Assembly: GCA_947629825.1 (NCBI GenBank)
Contig: CANRFF010000004.1
Span: 1-64,000 of the forward strand
Length of the DNA stretch: 64,000 bases
Direction of reading: 5' to 3'
From: an uncultured Anaeroplasmataceae bacterium
GTDB lineage: Bacteria; Bacillota_I; Bacilli_A; Acholeplasmatales; Anaeroplasmataceae
The first letter of the stretch is position 1. Each line of letters begins with the position of its first letter. The notes under the pieces are model-generated. The model saw only the letters and a list, made by a program, of their open reading frames with translations, was not told the origin of the DNA and made no database searches. This document shows, in pieces, positions 8,171-17,088 of this stretch. Both the position numbers and the translations under genes were made by a program.

Positions 8171-9508
8171 CTATTCTTTTTCTTCCCTGAACTGCGCAAA
8201 TTCGCCTTGAAAAATAAACGGCAACCCGTCATGTGTCGAACCGCTTCGGTTTTTCGAAATGATAATTTCCGCACCGTTTTTCTTTCCGGTTTCCTGATTA
8301 TAATATTCATCACGATAAATAAACATTACGATATCCGCATCTTGTTCAATGGAACCGGAATCCCGCAAATCCGCCATCATCGGACGTTTTTTGTCTCTTT
8401 GTTCCACCGCACGTGAAAGTTGGGACAACGCTAATACCGGAACTTCCAATTCCCGAGCCATCAATTTCAAACTTCTCGAAATTTTGGAGATTTTTTCCTG
8501 TTGAGTCGCTCTGGAGCCCGTATTTTCACTTTCAATCAACTGCAAATAATCAATGACTACGAAATCCAGTCCCTGTTCCGAGGCCAATTTCCGACACTTT
8601 GCCCGAATCGATGAGATGGTCGAGTCGGAACTGTCGTCGAAAAACAAATTCAAACTTCCCAGTTTCGCACAACTGCTGTTAAAATGAATCCATTCGTCCC
8701 GACCTTTGATGGTCCCGTTCCGGATTTGATTCAGACGAATATTGCTGTCGCAGGCGATCATTCTTTCTACCAGTTGTTCGGCAGCCATTTCCAAAGAGAA
8801 AATCGCCACTTTGGCTTCTCCGCCCTTATTTCGCTGAGCGACATTGACGGCCAGATTCATCGCAAAGGCCGATTTTCCCATAGAGGGTCTGGCAGCCAGA
8901 ATAATCAATGAACCGTTTTGAAATCCCTGAGTATATTTATTCAATGAGTTATATCCCGTATCCAATCCCAAGACGTCGTTTTTTCGATTGGCGTTGTTCG
9001 ACGTGTTCGCAAGAACATTTTTACTGACTTCCGCAATGGTCTTAAAAGCGTCTACTCTTCTTCTTTTGGAGAGTTCGAAGACTTCTTTTTCCACTCGGTC
9101 GACATATTCGAAGGCATTTAATTTGATATCATATCCTTCCTGAGACAACTTGGACAATCGATCGATGGTGGATCTTTTGATGGCCGCTTCGGCAATCAGC
9201 GCAATATATGAATCGATATTATATGTACTGTAACTGTATTCCGCAATGGAAGAAATATAATCGTATCCGCCGCATTGTTCCAGTAATTGTTTGTTTTGCA
9301 AAACGGAAACCACCGTTGCGACATCGATGTTTTTCTTTTCTTTATACAGTTGCAACATCGTTTTAAAAATCAATTTGTTTTTGGAATCGTAAAAATCTTC
9401 CGGCAACAGTTCGTCACTGACTTGAGCCATCACATTTTCGTCGACAAAAACACAGCCAATCAAAGCAATTTCGGCTTCGATATTTTTGGGGATTTGCAAT
9501 TCCGCCAT
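8171..9508 (-). CDS. dnaB: Replicative DNA helicase DnaB
   Basis: A 445-residue hexameric replicative helicase (called DnaC in Bacillus). The N-terminal DnaB domain spans about residues 1-120. The RecA-like ATPase domain carries the Walker A ARPSMGKSAFAMN, a Walker B in FVVIDYLQLI, and the C-terminal KNRSGSTHDG loop. AGGTGA precedes the ATG. It lies 8 bp after the gdpP-rplI fusion, an order conserved in Bacillus. Confidence 0.96.
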   Translation of the reverse strand: MAELQIPKNIEAEIALIGCVFVDENVMAQVSDELLPEDFYDSKNKLIFKTMLQLYKEKKNIDVATVVSVLQNKQLLEQCGGYDYISSIAEYSYSTYNIDSYIALIAEAAIKRSTIDRLSKLSQEGYDIKLNAFEYVDRVEKEVFELSKRRRVDAFKTIAEVSKNVLANTSNNANRKNDVLGLDTGYNSLNKYTQGFQNGSLIILAARPSMGKSAFAMNLAVNVAQRNKGGEAKVAIFSLEMAAEQLVERMIACDSNIRLNQIRNGTIKGRDEWIHFNSSCAKLGSLNLFFDDSSDSTISSIRAKCRKLASEQGLDFVVIDYLQLIESENTGSRATQQEKISKISRSLKLMARELEVPVLALSQLSRAVEQRDKKRPMMADLRDSGSIEQDADIVMFIYRDEYYNQETGKKNGAEIIISKNRSGSTHDGLPFIFQGEFAQFREEKE

Positions 9509-9516
9509 TTTTTCAC

Positions 9517-9960
9517 CTACTTTTCAATGACATTTATTTCAAACGTTGCGACAATATCTTTATCCAAACGGACATTGGCCGTATAAATTCCGACCGAATT
9601 GATTTCCGTTGCCAATTCCACTTTTTTCTTATCCAGATGAATTCCGGTCTGGTTGGCAAATTCTTCGCAAATGTATTTCGTTGTAACGTGTCCGAAATTT
9701 TTACCGTCGGCACCCACTTTGATATAAACGGAGATAAATTTTCCCTGAATTTCCGCTTTTAATTTTTCAAGAACATTTCTTCTGTTTTCGTTTTCCAGTT
9801 TCTCTTGGGCTTGCTTCTGAGCCAGATCTTTCAGATTTTCTTCCGAGGCCAAGATTGCCAGATGATTCGAAATCAGGAAATTTCCATATCCGTTTGCCAC
9901 TTCCAGAATGTCGTCTTTCTTCCCTTTGCCTTTGACATTGTCTGTTAAAATTACTTTCAT
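9517..9960 (-). CDS. rplI: bL9 portion with its own internal ribosome-binding site
   Basis: Within the fusion the Met that begins the 147-residue bL9 segment (ATG at 9958-9960) is preceded by GGGAG with 8 bp spacing. This is as good as the start sites of neighbouring genes. A free bL9 could therefore be made in addition to the fusion. Production from this site is inferred. Confidence 0.5.
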   Translation of the reverse strand: MKVILTDNVKGKGKKDDILEVANGYGNFLISNHLAILASEENLKDLAQKQAQEKLENENRRNVLEKLKAEIQGKFISVYIKVGADGKNFGHVTTKYICEEFANQTGIHLDKKKVELATEINSVGIYTANVRLDKDIVATFEINVIEK

Positions 9961-11958
9961 TTTCCCATCTCCCGTATCCACATAATCTCTACGAATAATT
10001 TCCAGAAGGCGATTTTTCGCTTCTTCCACCGTAATTCCTTTGATCTGGGTCGCTGCGGCATTGAAATGCCCGCCACCTTCCATTTCTTCCATAATGATCT
10101 GAACATTGACATTTTCCATACTTCTTGCCGAAATTCCCACGGTATCCGAATCGACTTTTCCGATGGTAAAGGCGGTGTCGATTCCTTCAATCGTCAATAA
10201 TTTATCGGAAATTTTTGCCAGCATTGTCCGATCGTCGAAAATGTAATCTTCCGGTTCGGCTACAATGGCAAAACGCTTTTCGAAAACATCCGCACCGACC
10301 AACGCCTGTGCCAGAATTTTCTCTTCGTCCATTGAATCTCTGAGCATTTTCCGAACCATAATCATATCTGCTCCCATGGTATTCAATGTAGAAGCCGCTT
10401 CAAAAGTACGCGTTCTGGTTCGGTAAGTGAAATTATTGGTATCTACAACGATTCCCGCCAACATAATCGAGGCTTCCAGCGGAGTTATTTCAATACTCTT
10501 GTTGTAGAATGTGAACATTTCCGAAATCAATTCCACCGCCGAAGACGCTGCGGTTTCCACATAATAGGAAACCGTTTCGGCATAGCCGTTATCATTGGCA
10601 CGATGATGATCGATGACGGAAACGTTATTGGCTTGTTCCAACAGATCCGGAAACATGGCCAATCTCGGAGATTGTGTATCCGTCATAATCAATAACGTGT
10701 TGGCTTTCAACAAACTCTTGGCAGCCGCCTTGGAAACGAATCCATTTAAAAGAGACGTATCTTCTTGCGAACGAATCAGTTCGAAAATTTTTTGAACAGT
10801 AACCCCCGCACACTGCGGTTCGAAAATCATTTTGGTGTCTTTTCCGGAACTCTTACACAGCGCCCACACACCAATCATCGACCCCAATGCATCGCAATCG
10901 GCCAAATCATGACACATAATCAAAACATTGTTGCTGGCTTCAATGGCCTCTTTCAAAGCCATGGTCTGAATCCGGGCTTCCACCAACGTACTTTTTTCCA
11001 ACGAATTCGTATTTCCGCCGAAATACTGAATTTTTTCATTCTGAATATTGACAACGACCTGATCGCCTCCGCGCTTTTCCGCCAGTTCGATCGCATTTTG
11101 CGCCAAATTCATCAACTCAATCGCATCGACATCAAAACAAGCGACCCCCATGGACATACTGCACCGCAAATGGTTCTTTTCGGTAATATCCCGAACCGCA
11201 TTCAAAAGCGAAAACTTATCCGCAATCATTTTTCTCAGATTTTCCTGATCGAAAATCGCAAACATCGTATCGTCGGACAACGTCTCGAAACTGCTTTGAT
11301 TATTATGCAAATATCCGGAAATGGCTCCCAGAATCTGTCCTCTCAACGCTGCTTGTTCCTGCATGTCGTATCTTCTTAAAGAATCTTCTAAATTGTCAAT
11401 GGAAATCAACGCAAAAGCGGTGATCCGATTGTGATATTTCAATGTGATTGCTTCTCGGGAAGTAACATCGAAGAAATACAACAACCGGTTTTCGATGTTG
11501 TGTACGACATCGAATTTACGATCATAAGACGAAATCAACATCTCTTGTTTACCACTGTCAATTTCTTCTACCAATTCTTTGGAAATGACATCCAACGGGG
11601 CGTTGATCAAATTGTTTTGAAAGACTGTTTTGGCATAATCATTGGCCCATTTGATTTCCAAACCGGCATCATATACGATGATTCCGATCGGCAACTTCGT
11701 AAACGCTTCGTCGCCGGCGGCGGAAACATGATGGGAAATGGAATTCCAGACATTCAACCGATTTTCCAACCATTGAATCCGATCGATATTTTTACGATTC
11801 AAAATCAACATCAATAAAACAATGGAAACCGCAAAAAAGAAAATCGCAAGCGATAAAAAAGTAATCCACCACTGAAAGTTATCAAAATAAAAATATACCA
11901 AATAAGCAAAGAACCCTGTAAGTCCTAATGTAATAAGCATGGCAATTAACTTACGCAT
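9517..11958 (-). CDS. gdpP-rplI: GdpP c-di-AMP phosphodiesterase fused to ribosomal protein bL9
   Basis: An 813-residue fusion. Residues 1-60 hold two membrane helices, then a PAS-like domain (about 75-150), a degenerate GGDEF domain (about 170-300) and a DHH/DHHA1 phosphodiesterase (about 335-640; HDLADCDALGS and VIDHHRAND supply metal ligands). This is the c-di-AMP hydrolase layout. Residues 667-813 are a complete ribosomal protein bL9, starting MKVILTDNVKGKGKK and ending in the normal C-terminal domain. In Bacillus gdpP and rplI are adjacent separate genes. Such fusions are annotated in some Acholeplasma-like Bacilli. A good ribosome site lies inside the gene before the bL9 part (see 9517-9960). 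The promoter is at 11981-12009. Confidence 0.93.
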   Translation of the reverse strand: MRKLIAMLITLGLTGFFAYLVYFYFDNFQWWITFLSLAIFFFAVSIVLLMLILNRKNIDRIQWLENRLNVWNSISHHVSAAGDEAFTKLPIGIIVYDAGLEIKWANDYAKTVFQNNLINAPLDVISKELVEEIDSGKQEMLISSYDRKFDVVHNIENRLLYFFDVTSREAITLKYHNRITAFALISIDNLEDSLRRYDMQEQAALRGQILGAISGYLHNNQSSFETLSDDTMFAIFDQENLRKMIADKFSLLNAVRDITEKNHLRCSMSMGVACFDVDAIELMNLAQNAIELAEKRGGDQVVVNIQNEKIQYFGGNTNSLEKSTLVEARIQTMALKEAIEASNNVLIMCHDLADCDALGSMIGVWALCKSSGKDTKMIFEPQCAGVTVQKIFELIRSQEDTSLLNGFVSKAAAKSLLKANTLLIMTDTQSPRLAMFPDLLEQANNVSVIDHHRANDNGYAETVSYYVETAASSAVELISEMFTFYNKSIEITPLEASIMLAGIVVDTNNFTYRTRTRTFEAASTLNTMGADMIMVRKMLRDSMDEEKILAQALVGADVFEKRFAIVAEPEDYIFDDRTMLAKISDKLLTIEGIDTAFTIGKVDSDTVGISARSMENVNVQIIMEEMEGGGHFNAAATQIKGITVEEAKNRLLEIIRRDYVDTGDGKMKVILTDNVKGKGKKDDILEVANGYGNFLISNHLAILASEENLKDLAQKQAQEKLENENRRNVLEKLKAEIQGKFISVYIKVGADGKNFGHVTTKYICEEFANQTGIHLDKKKVELATEINSVGIYTANVRLDKDIVATFEINVIEK

Positions 11959-11980
11959 TTGTTCTCACCCCTATCTATTT

Positions 11981-12009
11981 ATTATAACAAAAAGAGTAAA
12001 GATAATCAA
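11981..12009 (-). promoter_or_regulatory. Promoter of gdpP-rplI-dnaB-prfA
   Basis: Minus-strand TTGATT (12004-12009) and TATAAT (11981-11986) with a 17-bp spacer, about 23 bp before the ATG, which also has GGGGTGAG as ribosome site. Confidence 0.7.
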
Positions 12010-12010
12010 T

Positions 12011-12691
12011 TCAAGCATTGAACTTTCCGAAGTTTAACATTTTTTCAATCAGTTGATTTCGCAAATCGTTCTGTTCTTCCAATTTTCTGGGAAATTCGGC
12101 CGAAAGTTGAATTTTTTCTTCGGAATTCAACAATACGATTTGATGCGCCAACAGAATCGCTTCATCCACATCGTGAGTTACAAACAGAACCGTTTTTCTT
12201 TTTTCTTTCCAAAGCTTCAGAAAGTATTCGATCAGTTTCATTTTGAGTGCCAGATCCAAAGAAGAAAAAGGTTCGTCCATCAAAAACAAATCTCCGTCAT
12301 ACAAAAAGGCTCTGGCAATCGCAATTCTCTGACGTTGTCCGCCGGACAGTTCGGAAGGATATTTGTCTTTTTGATCCCGCATTTCCAAAACCGTCAAAAT
12401 CTCTTCGATTCTTTCGTCGGAAATCGAAGGACAGACCCAGCGCAGATTTTCTTTTGCTGTCAGATTCGGAAGAAGTCGATCTTCCTGAAAAATAAATGAA
12501 ATTTTTTCGGGAATCTCTTCCATCCTTCCCTCATACGATTCCAATCCGGCGATCATTTTCAACAGTGTCGTTTTTCCGCAACCGGAAGGTCCCAAAATAC
12601 AAGTGATTTGCCGGTCGGGAAAAGACATCGACAAATTTTCGAATACTTTTACGGTCGGATACGACTTATTCACATTGCAAAGTTTCAACAT
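12011..12691 (-). CDS. ABC importer ATPase, SsuB/TauB/ThiZ type
   Basis: A 226-residue ABC ATPase of the nitrate/sulfonate/taurine importer family. Walker A is GPSGCGKTT, the signature is LSGGQRQR, Walker B is LFLMDEPFSSLD, and the switch His is in FVTHDVDEA. The ATG at 12691 overlaps the end of the permease gene by 7 bp. A longer open frame upstream is only the antisense-like extension into the permease. It pairs with the permease and lipoprotein next to it. Substrate not deducible. Confidence 0.9.
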   Translation of the reverse strand: MLKLCNVNKSYPTVKVFENLSMSFPDRQITCILGPSGCGKTTLLKMIAGLESYEGRMEEIPEKISFIFQEDRLLPNLTAKENLRWVCPSISDERIEEILTVLEMRDQKDKYPSELSGGQRQRIAIARAFLYDGDLFLMDEPFSSLDLALKMKLIEYFLKLWKEKRKTVLFVTHDVDEAILLAHQIVLLNSEEKIQLSAEFPRKLEEQNDLRNQLIEKMLNFGKFNA

Positions 12692-13440
12692 CCTTGCCAC
12701 CTCACACACTTTTTCCCCACAAAACGAATCGAATATTCCAGAAGAAAACTCAAAATGACCGCCGTTATGGTCAGCGCAAACAACTTTTCGGTTTCCAGAG
12801 CGATTTTGGCATACTGCATCAATTTTCCGATACTCTGAGCCGATTGAGCCAAGGCCTCCGCCGCAATAATCAATTTCAGATTCAAACTCATTCCGGAAGC
12901 GGATTGTTCCCATAAAACCGGCGACATCAACGGCAGATACATTTTCAAAATTCTCTGTTTTTTGGGAATCCGATAGACGTCCGCCATCTCCACCAAGCGC
13001 AGATCGATTTGATCCAAACCGCTCAGAAATGCGGTATATAACGTCGGACTGATAACTATGACCGAAACGACAATCGGCGCATTGGACGGGGAAAGCCACA
13101 AAATCAAAATCAAAATGACAGCCATCGTGGGAACCGCCCGAACCAAAGCCATCAACGGTTGAATCAATTTTCTGCCGATATCAGACAAGTACGACAAAAT
13201 CGCCAATACCAGTGCGATCGCAAAGCCCAAGAGAAAACTTTCCAAACTTCTCAATAAACTCCAACCGACCGACGTCCAAAATTCCGTTTTTCCCAAATAT
13301 ATTCTCAACTGCAAAAACGCCTCCGTCGGTGTCGGCAAAATCAAATCCACTCCGATCCGCCATGCCGCTATTTGCCAAAAAAGGAGGATCAGCAATACGA
13401 CAAAGACCGGATATAAAATATTGGTTAACGTCTTTTTCAT
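12685..13440 (-). CDS. ABC importer permease, SsuC/ThiX type
   Basis: A 251-residue BPD_transp_1 permease with about six membrane helices. The EAA-like loop is at LVEMADVYRIPKKQRILKMYLP, shortened by a few residues at each end. GGGAGGAAAG precedes the ATG at 13440; an upstream ATG at 13455 lies within that ribosome site region and is rejected. It forms an importer with the ATPase downstream and the binding lipoprotein upstream (23 bp gap). Confidence 0.88.
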   Translation of the reverse strand: MKKTLTNILYPVFVVLLILLFWQIAAWRIGVDLILPTPTEAFLQLRIYLGKTEFWTSVGWSLLRSLESFLLGFAIALVLAILSYLSDIGRKLIQPLMALVRAVPTMAVILILILWLSPSNAPIVVSVIVISPTLYTAFLSGLDQIDLRLVEMADVYRIPKKQRILKMYLPLMSPVLWEQSASGMSLNLKLIIAAEALAQSAQSIGKLMQYAKIALETEKLFALTITAVILSFLLEYSIRFVGKKCVRWQGC

Positions 13441-13463
13441 ACACTTTCCTCCCATTCTTTATT

Positions 13464-14417
13464 TTAAATATAGAAAAACTGATCGTTCAATTCGATTTTA
13501 CCCAATTCTTTCACATAATCCATCACGGATTGTTTGACATCTTCGGCAACTTCCAAACGCAGATGACATCTTTCGATCGTCTCTTTCGTAAAACTCAAAT
13601 TTTGTAAATTGCTATCGTATTTTTTAAATACTTCCGGTAAAGAATCGACGTGTTCGTCCAAGTACTTGCCATTCTTTTCCAATGTTTTCAACAGTGTTTT
13701 CACATAATTCGGATATTGTCCGGAAAAACTGTTTTTTACCACCAAACAAGCCTGCGGATATCCCTCTTGTTGAGTAATGTTTTGATATTCTTTCTGCAAA
13801 TCCACGGCAATTTTCAAACCGGTAATGTTTTTCTGAGCCTGTGTTACTTGCGGTTCTCCCAAAACACCATAAACTTCTTCCCCGGATAAAGAGGCCTTTT
13901 TCAAAAGCGGAATAATTTCCGAAGCGTCGTTTTTGGAAGTCAACGTTACTTTATTTTCTTCCGTTTGTGCCCCTTCCGTAAATGCCACATTGTTTTTATT
14001 CAATACATATTCCACCATCTGAATGGTTGTCGCCGCTGTCGTATAGACTACTTTTCCTTTCAAATCCGAAAGGGACTGAATTTCTTTTGTCCCGACAATA
14101 TACAAGTTTCCGAAAACGTTGACGGAAGCCAACTGAAGTTGAATTCCTTTGGAAAACAACGTCGCCGCAGCCGTCGTCGGCATAATTGCCAGATCACAGG
14201 AATCCTGACTGACTCTGGCGGCAATTTCCGATGCTTGTACAATATGGAACTTCGTTGTTGTTTCCTGATAAGAAAACCCTTGATCCAAAACGGAAGCCAA
14301 CGCCAGAGCCGGCGTTCCGTCCGGCATATAAATATCCACATCCTGCGGACCTTTTTCTTTTGTCTTACAAGATACCAAGGTCAACAGTATCAACAATAAT
14401 AAACCGATTTTTTTCAT
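13464..14417 (-). CDS. ABC importer substrate-binding lipoprotein (NMT1/SsuA-like)
   Basis: A 317-residue type II solute-binding protein with a lipoprotein signal ending LVSCK (Cys about 17). PDGTPALALA and the DLAIMPTTAA segment match NMT1/SsuA-type proteins that bind thiamine precursors, sulfonates or related small molecules. It is the first gene of the importer operon. AAAGGAGAG precedes the ATG and a TATGAT -10 element is near 14440. No TPP riboswitch is visible upstream, so a thiamine-precursor role is unsupported. Confidence 0.85.
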   Translation of the reverse strand: MKKIGLLLLILLTLVSCKTKEKGPQDVDIYMPDGTPALALASVLDQGFSYQETTTKFHIVQASEIAARVSQDSCDLAIMPTTAAATLFSKGIQLQLASVNVFGNLYIVGTKEIQSLSDLKGKVVYTTAATTIQMVEYVLNKNNVAFTEGAQTEENKVTLTSKNDASEIIPLLKKASLSGEEVYGVLGEPQVTQAQKNITGLKIAVDLQKEYQNITQQEGYPQACLVVKNSFSGQYPNYVKTLLKTLEKNGKYLDEHVDSLPEVFKKYDSNLQNLSFTKETIERCHLRLEVAEDVKQSVMDYVKELGKIELNDQFFYI

Positions 14418-14567
14418 ATTCTCTCTCCTTTAAACCCTCTTATATCATACACCTATTTTCAAAAAAAGAAAAGAACAACAAACGATTTCTTCTGCTTCCG
14501 AAAGTAATAAAATTTCCATTAAAGTCTTCTTCCCTTTTTGAAAAGTCCATCTTTCGGCAATTCCAAA

Positions 14568-14590
14568 CAAAAAAGGAGCCTGCTTGCTCC
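14568..14590 (-). terminator. Terminator after the metallophosphoesterase
   Basis: GGAGC/GCTCC hairpin (14575-14579 with 14586-14590) followed on the minus strand by a T-run, directly after the stop codon at 14592. Confidence 0.75.
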
Positions 14591-14591
14591 C

Positions 14592-15299
14592 TTACGAATC
14601 ACATTCGTTTTCGTCTTCCAACAAATAGATCTTCTCGAAGACCGCCGTTTTTCGATCCGTCAAATCTCCGTCCAAATGATAGTGTCCGAAAAACCAATGT
14701 TTGTATTTGACAACATCTTCAAAACAGGAAAGAATCTGATTGTCGGTATATGACGGCATCGTGATTCCGCCCTGCCGTAACGGCGGATACCATAATGCTT
14801 TTTCGTCACAGGAATGAGTAATGACATAATCTACCCGATAATCATATTTTTTCAGATTGGCCATTCCCTCATCCAACTCTTCATACGTCGGAATTTCCTG
14901 TTTCCACCAACTCTCATGTTCTGCCCGACGATATTTATCAATCGACGTTCCGCCACCAAATGTGAAGAACGTTTTTCCTTCGATTTCATAGATCTGTCCC
15001 CGCATCAAATGAATAATATCCGGTCGAATCATCTGTACTTTTCTGCCATGCCACCAAGTTACCGGAAAAGAGGAAAGCAGATCGAAATTTTCATGATTTC
15101 CGTCGACAAATAAGATGGTAAACGGCAAGGCACTGTATCGATCGAGATTTTCCTTTAATGTCTTTTCGCTCCATACCGCACCGAAATCACCGGCAATAAT
15201 CACCATATCCGACTTTGTCAAGTCGGGATTTCGCATAGCCAGATCATATAATTTTTGAATGTTGATATCGTTATGGGTATCCCCCGTTACATAAATCAC
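14592..15299 (-). CDS. Metallophosphoesterase
   Basis: A 235-residue calcineurin-like phosphoesterase. Metal ligands are visible in GDTHND (DxH), IIAGDFGAVW (GDxxxxx), VDGNHENFD (GNHE), THSC and FGHYHLDGD (GHxH). Substrate unknown; family members act on nucleotides, phosphoproteins or phospholipids. I choose the GTG at 15299, which follows AGGAGG by 8 bp; the in-frame TTG at 15323 has no ribosome site. It is a single-gene unit between two terminators. Confidence 0.88.
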   Translation of the reverse strand: MIYVTGDTHNDINIQKLYDLAMRNPDLTKSDMVIIAGDFGAVWSEKTLKENLDRYSALPFTILFVDGNHENFDLLSSFPVTWWHGRKVQMIRPDIIHLMRGQIYEIEGKTFFTFGGGTSIDKYRRAEHESWWKQEIPTYEELDEGMANLKKYDYRVDYVITHSCDEKALWYPPLRQGGITMPSYTDNQILSCFEDVVKYKHWFFGHYHLDGDLTDRKTAVFEKIYLLEDENECDS

Positions 15300-15400
15300 T
15301 TTCTTTTCCTCCTTTTGTTTCAAATCGGTTTTTTCCGATAAAAAAAACAGGCCTTTTTTGAACCCATTCCCACAAACATCCCGATTTGTTCTTGTGTATC

Positions 15401-15416
15401 AAAAAAGCGACCCGCT
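15401..15416 (-). terminator. Terminator after the glycosyltransferase
   Basis: Short AAGCG/CGCTT hairpin followed by a T-run on the minus strand, 25 bp after the stop at 15441. Confidence 0.55.
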
Positions 15417-15440
15417 TAAAATTAATATCCGTAAAATTTT

Positions 15441-16406
15441 TTATTGTTTTTCTTGCGCAGTTTCGTCAAAATTCAATCGTTCTTCTTCAATGACCAACGG
15501 TCGTTTTAAACTTCTCTTATTGATTGCCATCACATATTCTCCGACCATTCCGATGAAAAACATATTCAAAGACAACAACAATGCCAAAGCCGAATAACAA
15601 CACCAATTCCAACCGACGTTTAACGACGTAAAATGAGAAACCGTCGAAAGAATCAGACAAGTCAATGTCAAAAGAAAGAACACAAAGGACAAAAACATTC
15701 CCAATTTTCCCGCCAATCTCGGAAATTTGGTCGTATAAGTCGTAAACGAAAGCATGGCCGCATCATATAAGGAATTAAAATTATTGCTGGATTTCCCTGC
15801 CCGTCTTTTCGCCTGTGTATAAGGGATAACCGCAATATCTTCGGCATACTCTGCGACAATACCGCGAATAAACGGCGTCGGATCGTCGATTTGTTTCAAC
15901 ATTCTCGTAAAAGAAATATCATACAAGCCGAACCCCGTATATTGTTCGATAAATTTCACAGAACTCCAACGTTTCGAAAGTTTATAATAAATCGTTCTCA
16001 TCAAACGAACCAATTTGTTTTCTTTCGAATGGGTTTTCACCCCCACAACGACTTTATATCCTTCTTCCCACTTTTCGACAAAACGATGAATCATCTCTAC
16101 CGGATCCTGAAAATCGGCACATAAAGAAATCGTGCAGGCACACTCTTCGTTTTCGATAATGCCATAATACGGCGAATTGAATTGCCCGAAATTTTTGGCA
16201 TTGAAAATCGCTTTGATTTTTTTATCTTCCGCACATAACTTCCTGATTTTTTCCCTTGTGGAATCTTTGGATTTGTTATCTACAAACAAAATCTGATAAT
16301 CATAATTCGGAAGATTCTTTTTAAATTCTTCTTTGATGGCTTCGGCCATTGGAATGACGTTATCTTCTTCATTAAAGGTCGGTACCATTACTCTGATTGT
16401 TTTCAT
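15441..16406 (-). CDS. Family 2 glycosyltransferase, DPM1/GtrB-like
   Basis: A 321-residue GT2 enzyme with a GT-A domain ([10 protein letters not shown] near the N-terminus, DNKSKDST, and SLCADFQDP as the DxD-like site) and two C-terminal membrane helices (about 225-300). This layout belongs to polyprenyl-phosphate sugar synthases such as GtrB, YkcC and ArnC. It probably loads a sugar on undecaprenyl phosphate for cell-envelope glycans. GGGGGAAAAT precedes the ATG at 16406; the ATG at 16418 lies inside the ribosome site. A TATAAT is at about 16440. Confidence 0.88.
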   Translation of the reverse strand: MKTIRVMVPTFNEEDNVIPMAEAIKEEFKKNLPNYDYQILFVDNKSKDSTREKIRKLCAEDKKIKAIFNAKNFGQFNSPYYGIIENEECACTISLCADFQDPVEMIHRFVEKWEEGYKVVVGVKTHSKENKLVRLMRTIYYKLSKRWSSVKFIEQYTGFGLYDISFTRMLKQIDDPTPFIRGIVAEYAEDIAVIPYTQAKRRAGKSSNNFNSLYDAAMLSFTTYTTKFPRLAGKLGMFLSFVFFLLTLTCLILSTVSHFTSLNVGWNWCCYSALALLLSLNMFFIGMVGEYVMAINKRSLKRPLVIEEERLNFDETAQEKQ

Positions 16407-16529
16407 ATTTTCCCCCATCTTCCCCTGAAAGACTATCCTTATTATATCACAAAAAAAGAGAGAAACAACAAAACACGAATAATTTATTTTCTTTCGGGGA
16501 AACGTATATATGAAACAAAGGAGAAAAAA

Positions 16530-17063
16530 ATGAAATTAGAAAATACCAAAACAGAAAAAAACCTGATGACCGCTTTTACGGGAGAAGTTCAAGCCTATGC
16601 CAAATATCGATATTTCGAAGAAAAGGCCAAAAAAGAGGGCTATGAACAAATTGCCGAAATTTTCCGATATACCGCAGAAAACGAATTGGAACATGCGAAA
16701 CTATGGTTCAAACAATTGGGTCTTTTGAATGACACTTTAGAAAATTTGAAAAATGCGGCCTCCGGAGAAAACTTCGAATGGAGTAAAATGTACAAAGATT
16801 TTGCCGAAGACGCCCGACAAGAAGGATTTCTTTCGTTAGCCAAATTATTTGAAGGCGTTGCCGATATCGAAAAAAATCACGAAGAACGATATCGGGCGTT
16901 CATTCGGAATATGGAAAACAATCAAGTATTCTCCAAGAACGATTCGGTCGCATGGCAATGCAGAAATTGCGGTCATATTCATTACGGAACAGACGCTTTG
17001 GAAGTCTGCCCCGTATGCGCTCACAAGCAATCCTATTTTCAAATCGAACCCAAAAATTATTAA
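16530..17063 (+). CDS. rbr: Rubrerythrin
   Basis: A 177-residue peroxide-scavenging protein and one of two plus-strand genes here. The four-helix ferritin-like domain carries ExxH-type ligands ([24 protein letters not shown]) for a di-iron site. The C-terminal rubredoxin domain has CRNCGH and CPVCAH for the Fe(Cys)4 centre. AAAGGAG precedes the ATG. It is transcribed divergently from the glycosyltransferase. Its presence suits an anaerobe coping with oxidative stress. No clear PerR box was seen. Confidence 0.95.
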   Translation: MKLENTKTEKNLMTAFTGEVQAYAKYRYFEEKAKKEGYEQIAEIFRYTAENELEHAKLWFKQLGLLNDTLENLKNAASGENFEWSKMYKDFAEDARQEGFLSLAKLFEGVADIEKNHEERYRAFIRNMENNQVFSKNDSVAWQCRNCGHIHYGTDALEVCPVCAHKQSYFQIEPKNY

Positions 17064-17088
17064 AGACAATTCTTTTGTCTTTTTTATT
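17062..17088 (+). terminator. Terminator of rubrerythrin
   Basis: AAAGACA/TGTCTTT hairpin starting at the stop codon and followed by a T-run. It overlaps the last codons of the convergent ABC gene. Confidence 0.8.

Noticed and set aside
12692-13099. N-terminal extension of the ABC ATPase frame
   Set aside because: It reads through the permease gene in another frame and has no relation to ABC ATPases; the ATG at 12691 gives a normal-length protein.
14418-14567. TPP or other riboswitch before the SsuA/NMT1-like lipoprotein
   Set aside because: No CTGAGA or GAACCTGATC-type TPP core is present.
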